Shown here: piece by piece, positions 1-7,365 of the stretch
How positions within the stretch are numbered: the stretch's first letter is position 1
Layout of the letters: each line of letters opens with the position of its first letter
Source: Planctomycetia bacterium
GTDB taxonomy: Bacteria; Planctomycetota; Planctomycetia; Pirellulales; UBA1268
Reading direction: 5' to 3'
Length of the DNA: 15,956 bases
NCBI GenBank assembly: GCA_010027105.1
Contig: RGVT01000025.1
Location: forward strand, 1-15,956
The notes under the pieces: generated by a model
Told to the model about the DNA's origin: nothing
Database searches by the model: none
The model's input: only the letters and a program-made list of their open reading frames with translations
Translations under genes and position numbers: made by a program

Positions 1-819
1 CCGCCGCTGCGGGTCGGCGGCCTCACGCTCTCCAGCCGGCTCGTCGTCGGCACGGGCAAATATGCCGGCTACGCCGAGATGGCCCGCTGCCTGGCGGCCT
101 CGGGCACCGATTGCGTGACCGTCGCCGTGCGGCGTGAGCGGCTCGTCGACGCCGCGGGCGAGAACATCCTCGACCATCTCGATCCGGCCCGCTACACGAT
201 CCTGCCCAACACCGCCGGCTGCTTCACCGCCGCCGACGCCGTCCGCGTGGCCCGGCTCGGCCGTGAGCTTTTGCGCGACCTCGGCAACGCGGGCTCCGAA
301 TGGGTGAAGCTCGAGGTGCTCGGTGACCCGAAGACGCTCCTGCCCGATCCCGTCGGCACGCTCGAGGCCACGGAGCGGCTGGTGGCCGACGGCTTCGCCG
401 TGCTCGTCTACTCCAGTGACGACCCCGTCGTGGCCCGGCGGCTCAAGGCGCTCGGTGCGGCGAGCGTGATGCCGGCGGGCAGCCCGATCGGATCCGGACA
501 GGGGATCCTCAACGCGAACAACCTGCGGATCTGCCTGGAGTATCTCAAGGACCAAGACCCGGACTATCCGGTGATCGTCGACGCGGGCGTCGGCACCGCC
601 AGCGACGTCGCGGCCGCGATGGAGCTCGGCGTCGACGGCGTGCTGCTCAACACGGCGATCGCCCACGCCGCCGACCCGCCCCGCATGGCGGCGGCGATGA
701 AGGCCGCCTGCGAGGCGGGGCGGCAGGCGTATCTGGCCGGGCGGATCCCGCGCAAGCTCTACGCCACCGCCTCGAGCCCGCTCGAGGGCACGATCGCCGG
801 GGCGGGGCGGGTGCGCTGA
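1..819 (+). CDS. thiG: Thiazole synthase ThiG (5' end outside window)
   Basis: ThiG forms the thiazole phosphate ring of thiamine from 1-deoxy-D-xylulose 5-phosphate, dehydroglycine and ThiS thiocarboxylate, in the cytoplasm. The frame is open from base 1, and the first residues already match the family start (GGLTLSSRLVVGTGKY), so only a few N-terminal residues are missing. A start at the ATG at 79 would delete this conserved region and is wrong. Further family motifs are VTVAVRR, LPNTAGC, VKLEVLGD (the lysine expected to form the Schiff base with the sugar), SPIGSGQGI, VDAGVGTASD and GVLLNTAIA, with a C-terminal AYLAGRIPRK. It is full length apart from the cut. Its TGA (817-819) shares one base with the hisF ATG, so the two are probably translationally coupled. 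Other thi genes are not in the window. Confidence 0.95.
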   Translation, partial: PPLRVGGLTLSSRLVVGTGKYAGYAEMARCLAASGTDCVTVAVRRERLVDAAGENILDHLDPARYTILPNTAGCFTAADAVRVARLGRELLRDLGNAGSEWVKLEVLGDPKTLLPDPVGTLEATERLVADGFAVLVYSSDDPVVARRLKALGAASVMPAGSPIGSGQGILNANNLRICLEYLKDQDPDYPVIVDAGVGTASDVAAAMELGVDGVLLNTAIAHAADPPRMAAAMKAACEAGRQAYLAGRIPRKLYATASSPLEGTIAGAGRVR

Positions 820-2783
820 TGCTCGCCAGGCGGATCATCCCCTGCCTCGACGTGGAGCGCGGCCGTGTCGTCAAGGGGACGCGGTTTCTCGACCTCGTCG
901 ACGCGGGCGACCCGGTCGCGGTGGCGGCCCGCTACGAGGCGGAGGGGGCCGACGAGCTCGTGTTCCTCGACATCACCGCCAGCCACGAGGGCCGCGCGAT
1001 CATGCTCGACGTGGTGCGCCGGGTGGCGGAGACGGTCTTCATGCCGTTCACCGTGGGGGGCGGGATCCGCACGCTCGCCGACGCCGGCGCGCTCGTGCAG
1101 GCCGGCGCCGAGAAGGTGAGCATCAACTCCGCGGCCGTCCGCACGCCGGCCCTCGTCTCGCAGGTGGCCGACCGCCTCGGCAGCTGCGCCACGGTGGTGA
1201 ACATCGACCCCAAGCGGGTGGTGCGCGACGGCCGCGAGATCTGGGAGGTGTTCGTGAACGGCGGCCGGGTGCCCACCGGGCTCGAGGCGGTGGCCTGGGC
1301 GCGGCGCGTCGAAGAGCTCGGGGCCGGCGAGATCGTGCTCACCTGCATGGATCGCGACGGCACCCGCGACGGCTACGACCTCGAGATCACGGCGGCCGTG
1401 AGCCGGGCCGTCGGCATTCCCGTGGTCGCCAGCGGCGGGGCGGGCCGCGCCGAGCACCTCGCCGACGCGATCGAACTCGGGGGCGCCGACGCGGCACTGG
1501 CCGCTGGAATCTTCCACTTCGGGGAGTGTACGATCCGGGACGTGAAGGAGCTTTTTCTGCGGCGGGGCATCCCCGTCCGCCCGCCGGCGCGCCGGCCCCG
1601 ACCGGCAGGCACCGCCATGGCCACCATCGAAAACACATCCCTCGATCAGGCGCCCGTGCCGCTCAAGCCGACTCCCTCGACCCGGCCAGCGCTCGAGATC
1701 GACAGGCTGTTCGACGCCCTCGTGATCCACAACGGCAGCGACCTCCATTTGAAGGTCGGCCAGCCGCCGATCATCCGCGTCAAGGGAGCACTGCAGCCGC
1801 TCAGGTTTCCGCCGCTCGACGATGAGACGATGAGACGGCTCTGCACGCCCCTGATGAGCGAGCGGCAGCGGAAGATCTTCGACACCGACGGCGGTGCCGA
1901 CTTCGCGCACACCGCGGTGTGCGGCAAGGAAGGCGATCGCAAGCGGTGGCGATTTCGTGTGAACCTGCTCACGCAGCAGGGCCAGTGGGGGCTGGTGGCC
2001 CGCAAGGTCAACGACAGTATCCCCGACTTCGAGAAGCTCTTCCTCCCGCCGGCGATCGAACGGCTCTGCCAGCTCGACCAGGGGATGGTGCTGCTCGCCG
2101 GCGTCACGGGCTCCGGCAAGAGCACCACGATCGGCTCGATGCTCAACTACATCAACCGCCACTACCGCAAGCACATCCTCACGCTCGAGGATCCGATCGA
2201 GTTCGTGTTCACGGAGGACAAGTGCCTGATCAACCAGCGCGAGATCGGGGTGGACGTCAAGAACTTCGAGATCGGCATGAAGCACGCCGTCCGCGAAGAC
2301 CCCGACATCATCCTGGTGGGCGAGCTCCGCGACGTGGAGACCTTCAAGACGGCGATCCATGCCGCCGAGACGGGGCATCTCGTGTTCGGCACGATCCATG
2401 CGGCCAACGCCCCGAGCACGGTGACGCGCATCCTCGACCTGTTTCCGCAGGAGGAGCACGCGGCGATCCGCAGCGCGATCGCCTTCAACATGAAGGGGAT
2501 CGTGGCGCAGAAATTGCTCAGGTCGATCAAGCCGGGTGTGAGCCGAGTGCCGGTGGTGGAGATGATGTTCTTCGACGTGCTCGTGAAGAAGTACGTGCTC
2601 GAGGAGCAGGATCACCTCCTCGCCGACCACATCAAGAAGTCGCATCGCGACGGGATGCAGGACTTCACGATGAGTCTCAAGAGCCTGATCGACCAGGGGC
2701 TCATCGACCGCCAGGATGCCCTCGAGATCGCGCCCAACCGCGAGGCTCTGACGATGGCCCTCAAGGGAATCGGAGGGCTTTGA
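819..2783 (+). CDS. hisF: HisF continuing in frame into PilT (654-codon ORF)
   Basis: Residues 1-256 are a complete HisF, the cyclase subunit of imidazole glycerol phosphate synthase. It turns PRFAR plus HisH-derived ammonia into IGP and AICAR in histidine biosynthesis. The start MLARRIIPCLDV matches the family, with catalytic acids D11 (PCLDV) and D130 (VVNIDPKR), the phosphate-binding loops TVGGGIR and ASGGAG, and an ending near RRGIPVRPP at the usual length of about 255. No stop follows. The frame runs through about 10 Arg/Pro/Ala-rich residues and into PilT at M267. I see no stop triplet in any frame of the 1561-1616 linker, so a simple indel does not explain the missing stop. Either HisF is made as a HisF-PilT fusion, or internal initiation makes PilT separately and HisF carries a tail. 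A sequencing or assembly error is possible. HisF identity is near certain; the product form is not. Confidence 0.85.
   Translation: MLARRIIPCLDVERGRVVKGTRFLDLVDAGDPVAVAARYEAEGADELVFLDITASHEGRAIMLDVVRRVAETVFMPFTVGGGIRTLADAGALVQAGAEKVSINSAAVRTPALVSQVADRLGSCATVVNIDPKRVVRDGREIWEVFVNGGRVPTGLEAVAWARRVEELGAGEIVLTCMDRDGTRDGYDLEITAAVSRAVGIPVVASGGAGRAEHLADAIELGGADAALAAGIFHFGECTIRDVKELFLRRGIPVRPPARRPRPAGTAMATIENTSLDQAPVPLKPTPSTRPALEIDRLFDALVIHNGSDLHLKVGQPPIIRVKGALQPLRFPPLDDETMRRLCTPLMSERQRKIFDTDGGADFAHTAVCGKEGDRKRWRFRVNLLTQQGQWGLVARKVNDSIPDFEKLFLPPAIERLCQLDQGMVLLAGVTGSGKSTTIGSMLNYINRHYRKHILTLEDPIEFVFTEDKCLINQREIGVDVKNFEIGMKHAVREDPDIILVGELRDVETFKTAIHAAETGHLVFGTIHAANAPSTVTRILDLFPQEEHAAIRSAIAFNMKGIVAQKLLRSIKPGVSRVPVVEMMFFDVLVKKYVLEEQDHLLADHIKKSHRDGMQDFTMSLKSLIDQGLIDRQDALEIAPNREALTMALKGIGGL
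1604..1609 (+). promoter_or_regulatory. Possible internal ribosome binding site for pilT
   Basis: GGCAGG ends seven bases before the ATG at 1617. It is a weak match to AGGAGG, in a linker of low-complexity Arg/Pro codons. If used, it would let PilT be made without the HisF part. The match is modest and could be chance in such G-rich DNA. Confidence 0.3.
1617..2783 (+). CDS. pilT: PilT-family motor ATPase (internal ATG of the hisF frame)
   Basis: This is a type IV pilus retraction-type ATPase, a cytosolic hexameric motor of the GspE/PilT superfamily. Taken from the ATG at 1617 it is 388 residues, slightly above the usual 340-380. Residues 26-60 form the PilT N-terminal domain (SDLHLKVGQPPIIRVKG). 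Then come Walker A GVTGSGKST at 162-170, the Asp box TLEDPIEF at 189-196, Walker B IILVGELRD at 231-239 and the His box TGHLVFGTIHA at 252-262. All key residues are present, so it should be active. The usual PilT AIRNLIRE segment is not recognisable; residues 321-350 read VLVKKYVLEEQDHLLADH and onward. The internal ATG has a weak Shine-Dalgarno-like GGCAGG at 1604-1609, seven bases upstream. The TGA overlaps the next gene's ATG by one base. No pilin, PilB, PilC or PilM-Q gene is visible here. Confidence 0.88.
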   Translation: MATIENTSLDQAPVPLKPTPSTRPALEIDRLFDALVIHNGSDLHLKVGQPPIIRVKGALQPLRFPPLDDETMRRLCTPLMSERQRKIFDTDGGADFAHTAVCGKEGDRKRWRFRVNLLTQQGQWGLVARKVNDSIPDFEKLFLPPAIERLCQLDQGMVLLAGVTGSGKSTTIGSMLNYINRHYRKHILTLEDPIEFVFTEDKCLINQREIGVDVKNFEIGMKHAVREDPDIILVGELRDVETFKTAIHAAETGHLVFGTIHAANAPSTVTRILDLFPQEEHAAIRSAIAFNMKGIVAQKLLRSIKPGVSRVPVVEMMFFDVLVKKYVLEEQDHLLADHIKKSHRDGMQDFTMSLKSLIDQGLIDRQDALEIAPNREALTMALKGIGGL

Positions 2784-4699
2784 TGGCGCGGCGCAGGATG
2801 CGACCGGCGCTGGCCGTGATCCTCGCCGCGATCCTCGTGGTGGCCGTCACGGAGGTGGGCGCCGGCCGTCAAGCCGTGGCGCAGCCGGCCGGTCCGCAGG
2901 CGGGTGCGGCGGCCAAGGCTGGCGATGCCGCCCGCCCGCGGATGCAGCAGGCCGACCCCGCCGCGGCGGCGCCGGCGCCACCGGCGGCGGAGGAAGAGGC
3001 CGAGTCCCGCCCGGCCGGCGGCGCGCTTGCCATCCTGCCGGCGGTCGCGTGGTGGCTCATCGTCGTCTGCTGGGCCGCCACCACGGCGTGGGCCGGCCGC
3101 GACAAGGGGCAGGTGCCGACGTTCGCCGCGGTCTGGCTGCCGATCCTCTCCTTTCCGTTCTTCCTCGTGGCGCTCGCCGCCTGGTGGGTGCCCTGGTCGG
3201 TGGTGGCCTGCGGCCTCACCGCCGCGGCCTGGCTCGGCAGCTTCGTACCCTACGCCCTGGCCCGCGACCGCACCGTGCCCCCCGAGCGCCGCGTGATGTC
3301 GATCGGCAACGCGACCGCCGCCGCCGCCCGCGGCCTGCAGCCGTGGCTGCGGCGGCTCGGCATCAAACTCGAGGTCGAGAACCGCTCGCTGGCCGACACC
3401 CTGCCCGAAGTGGCGATCGCCGCGCAGCCCGCCGCCGACGCCGCGGCTCCCGAGGCCCGCCTCGCCGAGGCCGCCGCCGCCGAGGGCTTCGGCGGATTCC
3501 GGGAACTCGTGCAGCGGTGCATGGCGCTGCGGGCGGAGCAGGCGCTGTTCGAGATCGGCGCGCAAGGGGCCGCCGTCAGGCAGCGGATCGACGGCGTCTG
3601 GCAGCCCCTGCGCCGGCTGGTGAAGCGGCGGCAGGGCCTGAAGACGCTGGAGGAATGGGACGACGCCTCGCAGCTCGACAAGGACGAGACCCAGCACCTC
3701 CTCGGCGTGGTAAAGAAGCTCTGCGGCATCTCGTCGAAGGCGGCGAAGCGGCAGTCGGGGGAGTTTCTCGTCACGCTGCAGCGCCGGTCGATTCCCTGCC
3801 GCGTGACGCTCGAGAAGGGCGAATCGGCCCTGCGGATGCTGTGGGACTTCCAGCCGCCCCCCGCCGCATTCGCCTCGATCGAGGCGCTCGGCATGGAGGA
3901 GGCCGACACCGCGAAGGTCAAGACCGCGCTGACGCTGGTCAACAGCCTGGTCGTGATCTCGGCGCCGTCCGGCGAGGGCCTGCGGACGACGTTCAACCAG
4001 GTCGTGCTCGCGGCCGACCGCCTGCTCCGCGACTTCGTGCTCCTCGAGGACGTGAAGGCGCCGTTCCGCGAGATCCAGAACGTGAAGCCGTGGCGCTGGG
4101 GCGGGGCCGACGGCAGGTCGGCCGCGACGGTGCTGGAGGAGGCGATGCGCGGCTACCCGACGGCGCTGGTGGTGCCGCAGCTCGACGACGGCCCGCTGGC
4201 CGTCGAGCTCGTGAAGCGGGCCGAGGAGATGCTCGTCATCGTGGGTGTGCGTTCCCGGGACGTCGTGGAGGCGATCGAGAGGCTCGTCGCGCTCGGTGTG
4301 CCGCGCGACGCGCTCGGCCGCACGCTCCAGGTCGCCACGGGCCAGCGGCTGCTGCGGCGGGTCTGCCCGAAATGCGCGGAAGACTACCCGCCGTCGGCCG
4401 ACCTGCTCGGCCGGCTCAAGGTGGGCCCGCAGGAGGGGCTCGTCTTCAAGCGGGCCCGGGCCTCCGGCTGCCCGGCCTGCAGCGGCACGGGCCACCTGGG
4501 CCGCGGCGCGCTGTTCGAGGTGATCGGCGGCCCGACGGTGAGCCAGGCGATCGTGGCCGGGGCCGACAGGGCGACGCTCGTCAAGGCCGCCCAGCGCGAC
4601 GGCATGCGGCGGCTCAAGGACGCGGGCATCTCGCTGGTGACCGCCGGCGTGACCACGCTGGAGGAAGTGCAGCGGATCCTCAAGAGCAGCGGTTCCTGA
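2783..4699 (+). CDS. Membrane-anchored, degenerate GspE/PilB-like protein (probable pseudo-ATPase)
   Basis: This 638-residue protein starts at the ATG overlapping the pilT TGA. Residues 10-26 are a hydrophobic signal or anchor (possible cleavage after AVA at 31-33). A Pro/Ala-rich stretch follows to about 80, then about three membrane segments (81-104, 114-135, 137-158). From about 235 it follows the GspE/PilB order: RQRIDGVW at 266-273, CRVTLEKGESALRMLWD at 339-355, then the ATPase core. There the P-loop reads APSGEGLRTT (394-403) instead of GPTGSGKTTT, so the lysine is lost. The Walker B region reads VVPQLDDG (463-470), the Asp box is reduced to LLEDVKAPF, and the His box has no histidine. 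The GspE zinc motif survives (CPKC 528-531, CPAC 563-566, then SGTGHLGRGALFE). I infer a non-hydrolysing, membrane-tethered relative that may partner PilT. Cys and fold motifs suggest a maintained gene rather than a decaying one. Confidence 0.8.
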   Translation: MARRRMRPALAVILAAILVVAVTEVGAGRQAVAQPAGPQAGAAAKAGDAARPRMQQADPAAAAPAPPAAEEEAESRPAGGALAILPAVAWWLIVVCWAATTAWAGRDKGQVPTFAAVWLPILSFPFFLVALAAWWVPWSVVACGLTAAAWLGSFVPYALARDRTVPPERRVMSIGNATAAAARGLQPWLRRLGIKLEVENRSLADTLPEVAIAAQPAADAAAPEARLAEAAAAEGFGGFRELVQRCMALRAEQALFEIGAQGAAVRQRIDGVWQPLRRLVKRRQGLKTLEEWDDASQLDKDETQHLLGVVKKLCGISSKAAKRQSGEFLVTLQRRSIPCRVTLEKGESALRMLWDFQPPPAAFASIEALGMEEADTAKVKTALTLVNSLVVISAPSGEGLRTTFNQVVLAADRLLRDFVLLEDVKAPFREIQNVKPWRWGGADGRSAATVLEEAMRGYPTALVVPQLDDGPLAVELVKRAEEMLVIVGVRSRDVVEAIERLVALGVPRDALGRTLQVATGQRLLRRVCPKCAEDYPPSADLLGRLKVGPQEGLVFKRARASGCPACSGTGHLGRGALFEVIGGPTVSQAIVAGADRATLVKAAQRDGMRRLKDAGISLVTAGVTTLEEVQRILKSSGS

Positions 4700-4701
4700 A
4701 G

Positions 4702-4706
4702 AAAGG
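4702..4706 (+). promoter_or_regulatory. Ribosome binding site deciding the CvpA-like start
   Basis: AAAGG lies 10 bases before the GTG at 4717 and just after the previous gene's TGA. No ATG in this frame lies near the start of the hydrophobic N-terminus, so this site supports GTG as the start codon. Confidence 0.5.
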
Positions 4707-4716
4707 TCAGGCAGTC

Positions 4717-5295
4717 GTGTACGTCAATCTCGCCCTCCTCGCCGTGCTCGTGGTCGTGGGCGTCGCGTCGGCCCGCGGCGGACTGCTGCAGGGCATGGCG
4801 ATGTTTTTCAACGTGCTCGTCGCCGCGAGCTTCGCGACGGCCTGGTGCGGGCCGCTGGCGGAGTTCCTGCGGCCGTTCTTCGAGCCCTACGCGAATTTCC
4901 TGGAGGTGGCCGCGGCATGGCTCCTGTTCACCCTGATCCTGGCCGTGCTCGCGACCGCCACGAGCCAGCTGCTCAAGGCGAAGGTGCCCTTCGTGCGGCC
5001 GGTCGAGCTCGCGGGCCGGGTGCTCGTGGGGCTGGTGACCGGCTGGACGGCCGCCGAGTTCACGGCCCTGACCATCCACACGGCGCCGCTCATGAGCGAC
5101 GTCGTGCCGATGCCGCCGCAGCGGAGCATGCTGTTCGGGCTCAAGCCCGACCGCTGCTGGCTGTGGTGGGTGAGGGGGTCGTCGCGGAACGGCCCCTTCG
5201 CGGTGCCCGGCCAGCCCTTCGATCCCGAGAAGGATTTCATCGAGCGGCATGCGGCCTGGCGCGAGGAACTGTCGGGCGGGCCGCCGCCGCGATGA
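4717..5295 (+). CDS. CvpA-like integral membrane protein
   Basis: A 192-residue protein from a GTG start with AAAGG upstream. The N-terminal two thirds have the CvpA (colicin V production) pattern: a short helix at 2-17, ARGGLLQG at 19-26 matching the family's RG-rich loop, a helix at 27-44, a helix at 64-82 and a helix at 99-121. The C-terminal third (about 125-192) is soluble and Pro/Trp-rich (CWLWWVRGSS at 147-156), longer than in enteric CvpA. It has no obvious signal peptide separate from helix 1. CvpA proteins are inner-membrane proteins linked to envelope homeostasis and secretion of small proteins; the biochemical role is unsettled. It lies 17 bp after the pseudo-ATPase gene and shares four bases (ATGA) with the next gene, so the three are probably co-expressed. 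Family assignment is by pattern only. Confidence 0.7.
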   Translation: MYVNLALLAVLVVVGVASARGGLLQGMAMFFNVLVAASFATAWCGPLAEFLRPFFEPYANFLEVAAAWLLFTLILAVLATATSQLLKAKVPFVRPVELAGRVLVGLVTGWTAAEFTALTIHTAPLMSDVVPMPPQRSMLFGLKPDRCWLWWVRGSSRNGPFAVPGQPFDPEKDFIERHAAWREELSGGPPPR

Positions 5296-5912
5296 CCACG
5301 CACGACCCCGCCTCCTCCGCCGACCCGTCGGGCTACCGGCCGGTGAGCCGGCTGGCCGTCGCGGCCGTCGTGCTGGGTGGCGTGTCGGGGCTCGCGCTCA
5401 TCAGCCCGGTCTTCGGGGTGCTGCCGCTGGTGGCCGCGGCCGTCGCGGTGGCGGCGCTCGCCGACGTCGGCCGCCCGGGGGCGGCCAAGGCCGGCCGGCT
5501 CGCGGCGCTCGCGGGCCTCGCGCTGGCGTCCGGCTTCGGGGCCCAGGCCCTGACGGCCGCCGCCGTCGGCCGGTCGATCGCGGCGCGGCGGGCCGCCACG
5601 GTCGCGGAGATCTTCCTGGCGGCCGTGCGCGAGGGGCGGGCCGCGGACGCCGCGGCGATGTGCGGGCCCGAGGCCGGCGCGGGGGTGTCGGCACTCGCCG
5701 CCTGCGGCGGCGGGGTGCTTTCCCGGACCGCGGCGGCCGGTGACGGCCCGGGAAGGTGGGTCGTGGAACTCGAGCCCGCGGAGCAGGGCGGCTGTGCGGC
5801 ACGGCTGGTGATCGAGCCGACGAGCGTCGTGCTGCGGGGAACGCCGGTCGAGCGCTGGCTCGTGACGGGCTGCGACGTCGACGGGCCGCCGGTCAGGCCG
5901 TCCGGGAGGTGA
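5292..5912 (+). CDS. Unrecognised three-helix membrane protein (DUF4190-like N-terminal half)
   Basis: A 206-residue protein starting at the ATG that overlaps the previous stop (ATGA). After a polar N-terminus, residues 20-38, 42-58 and 70-92 are hydrophobic, with a small-residue pattern (RLAVAAVVLGGVSGLALIS, then LAALAGLALASGFGAQAL). This resembles the two-helix DUF4190-type domain common in planctomycete hypothetical proteins. Residues 95-206 are soluble, with AEIFLAAVREGRAADAAAMC at 105-124 looking like the first helix of an NTF2- or DUF4878-like domain, and cysteines at 124, 138, 168 and 194. No catalytic motif is seen. It is the last gene of the plus-strand unit, and its end overlaps the convergent epmA by 20 bp. 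Function is unknown. Confidence 0.65.
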   Translation: MTTHDPASSADPSGYRPVSRLAVAAVVLGGVSGLALISPVFGVLPLVAAAVAVAALADVGRPGAAKAGRLAALAGLALASGFGAQALTAAAVGRSIAARRAATVAEIFLAAVREGRAADAAAMCGPEAGAGVSALAACGGGVLSRTAAAGDGPGRWVVELEPAEQGGCAARLVIEPTSVVLRGTPVERWLVTGCDVDGPPVRPSGR

Positions 5913-6834
5913 AGCACCGGACCGCGTCGATCGAGGGTGCCCCGGCGGCGAGCATCGCGAGCCGGTCGAAGCCGAGGGCCGCGCCCACGCCGGCGGGCAT
6001 CGCCGGGCCGTGGGCCTCGACGAGCCGCTCGGGCACCGGCAGGGGGGCGCGGCCGGCGGCCACCCGCGTCCGATTGGCGGCCGCGACGCGTTCGAGCAGC
6101 ACCTCGCGGCGCGTCTCCTCCTCCCAGCCGTTGGCGAGCTCGACGCCGCCGGCGAAGAGTTCGAACCGGCGGGCGGTCGGCGGGGTGCCGTCGACGAGCC
6201 GGGCGAAGGCCGCCTGTGCCGCCGGCCACTCTTCGAGCATCGTCGGCCGGCCGTGGCCGAGCCGGGGCGCCACCGCCTCGGAGAGCACGATGTCGAACCA
6301 GTCGGCGCACGAGTCGGCCTGGTCGGCCGGCAGCACGAGCCCCGCCCGCGCCCCGGCCGCCCGCCAGTCGGAAAGCGTCGCCGCGAGCGGGTCGACGCCG
6401 ACGTGCGCGAGAAACGCCTCGCGGCAGGTCAGCCGCTCGAGGCCCGTCGTGCCGAGGGCGGCCGCGCACAGGCCCGCGAGCAGCCCGGCTGCGTCGTCGA
6501 GCGTCGTGCCCGGGGCGTACCACTCGAGGAGCACGAACTCGACGTCGTGCCGCGGGCCGCGCTCGCCCGCGCGAAACGCCCGCGCGAACTGGTAGATCGG
6601 CCCGGAGCCGGCGGCGAGCAGCCGCTTCATGTGGGCCTCGGGGCTGGCCTGGAGGTAGTGCAGCGGCCGGCCATGCCCCTCGACGGGCACGGCGAAGGGG
6701 TCGATGTGGGCCTCCGGCAGCACCTCGCGGGAGAGCACCGGCGTGTCGACCTCGACGAACCCCCGGCCCTCGAAGAGCGCCCGGAGCCGCGCCCGCAGGG
6801 AGGCGCGGTGTTCGAGGATCGGTCGCGCGGTCAT
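5893..6834 (-). CDS. epmA: EF-P--(R)-beta-lysine ligase EpmA (GenX/PoxA)
   Basis: A 313-residue class II lysyl-tRNA-synthetase-like catalytic core without the N-terminal anticodon-binding domain, which is the EpmA/GenX layout. EpmA attaches beta-lysine to a lysine of elongation factor P, helping ribosomes through polyproline. Motif 1 is GFVEVDTPVL (25-34), motif 2 spans FRAGERG to EFVLLEWY (87-106) and motif 3 is ALGFDRLAML (286-295). Family-specific stretches are LQASPEAHMKRLL (61-73), PTMLEEWPAAQAAFARL (197-213) and RFELFAGGVELANGWEE (223-239). The substrate lysine normally comes from EpmB, and neither epmB nor efp is in the window. It lies 18 bp after the stress protein gene in a metG-usp-epmA unit. 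A truncated LysS is the alternative, but the C-terminal motifs fit EpmA better. Confidence 0.9.
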   Translation of the reverse strand: MTARPILEHRASLRARLRALFEGRGFVEVDTPVLSREVLPEAHIDPFAVPVEGHGRPLHYLQASPEAHMKRLLAAGSGPIYQFARAFRAGERGPRHDVEFVLLEWYAPGTTLDDAAGLLAGLCAAALGTTGLERLTCREAFLAHVGVDPLAATLSDWRAAGARAGLVLPADQADSCADWFDIVLSEAVAPRLGHGRPTMLEEWPAAQAAFARLVDGTPPTARRFELFAGGVELANGWEEETRREVLLERVAAANRTRVAAGRAPLPVPERLVEAHGPAMPAGVGAALGFDRLAMLAAGAPSIDAVRCFTSRTA

Positions 6835-6852
6835 GCGGGCAGGCGGATCGGG

Positions 6853-7317
6853 TCAGGCCCGGATCGGCTCGGGTTTCCTCCCCGCCAGCCTCTCGGCCGT
6901 CTCCCGGTAGACGAGCACGGGGCAGGGGGATCGCCTCACGATCGCCTCCGCCACGCTCCCCATCAAGAGCCGAGTCATCCCGGTGCGGCCGTGCGTGCCC
7001 AGCACGATCATCTCCGCCCCCTCGTCGCCGGCGATCCGGATGATCTCGCCGGCCGGGTCACCCATCGTGAGGCGGTGGGCGAAGGGGAGCGTGGGGTCGG
7101 CCGGCCGCACGTCCTCGAGCATCTTGAGGATCCGCTCGGAACTCGGCTCGGGAAGCCCGTAGTAGAGCTCCCCCCCGCCGTAGGCCAGGGGCGGTTCCTC
7201 CACGTGGACGATCAGGAGCCGGGCGCCCGACTGCTTCGCGAGCGACTCGGCGTGCGGCAGGGCGGCGTCGCTCGCCGTGGAAAAATCGGTCGGAAAGAGG
7301 ATCGTTTTCTGGGCCAT
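6853..7317 (-). CDS. Universal stress protein (UspA family)
   Basis: A 154-residue single-domain cytosolic Usp. It begins MAQKTILFPTDFS, the standard first strand and acidic loop. The C-terminal nucleotide-binding motif GTHGRTGMTRLLMGSVAE matches G-2x-G-9x-G-S, and the ending PCPVLVYR is typical, so an ATP-binding subtype is likely. The frame is open 13 codons further up (to 7356), but the ATG at 7317 has a perfect AGGAGG seven bases upstream and starts exactly at the domain, so it is preferred. It lies 48 bp after metG and 18 bp before epmA on the minus strand. Usp proteins respond to stress and are often dimeric; no specific partner can be read from the sequence. Confidence 0.92.
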   Translation of the reverse strand: MAQKTILFPTDFSTASDAALPHAESLAKQSGARLLIVHVEEPPLAYGGGELYYGLPEPSSERILKMLEDVRPADPTLPFAHRLTMGDPAGEIIRIAGDEGAEMIVLGTHGRTGMTRLLMGSVAEAIVRRSPCPVLVYRETAERLAGRKPEPIRA

Positions 7318-7324
7318 GGCGGAG

Positions 7325-7330
7325 CCTCCT
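7325..7330 (-). promoter_or_regulatory. Strong Shine-Dalgarno site of the universal stress protein gene
   Basis: On the minus strand this is AGGAGG, a perfect match to the anti-Shine-Dalgarno core, seven bases before the ATG at 7317. It decides that start over the upstream in-frame start at 7356. Confidence 0.75.
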
Positions 7331-7365
7331 CGGGACGGAGAACATCGGTCACCCAACTGTATGCC

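Noticed and set aside
759..2645. 628-codon minus-strand frame opposite hisF and pilT
   Set aside because: It is His/Arg/Asp-rich low-quality protein antisense to two well-recognised genes; such long mirror frames are common in very G+C-rich DNA.
2612..4495. 627-codon minus-strand frame opposite the pseudo-ATPase gene
   Set aside because: Arg/Gly/His-rich antisense translation with no domain; the plus strand has recognisable family motifs.
7318..7356. Longer start for the universal stress protein at 7356
   Set aside because: The AGGAGG site and the domain start both point to the ATG at 7317.
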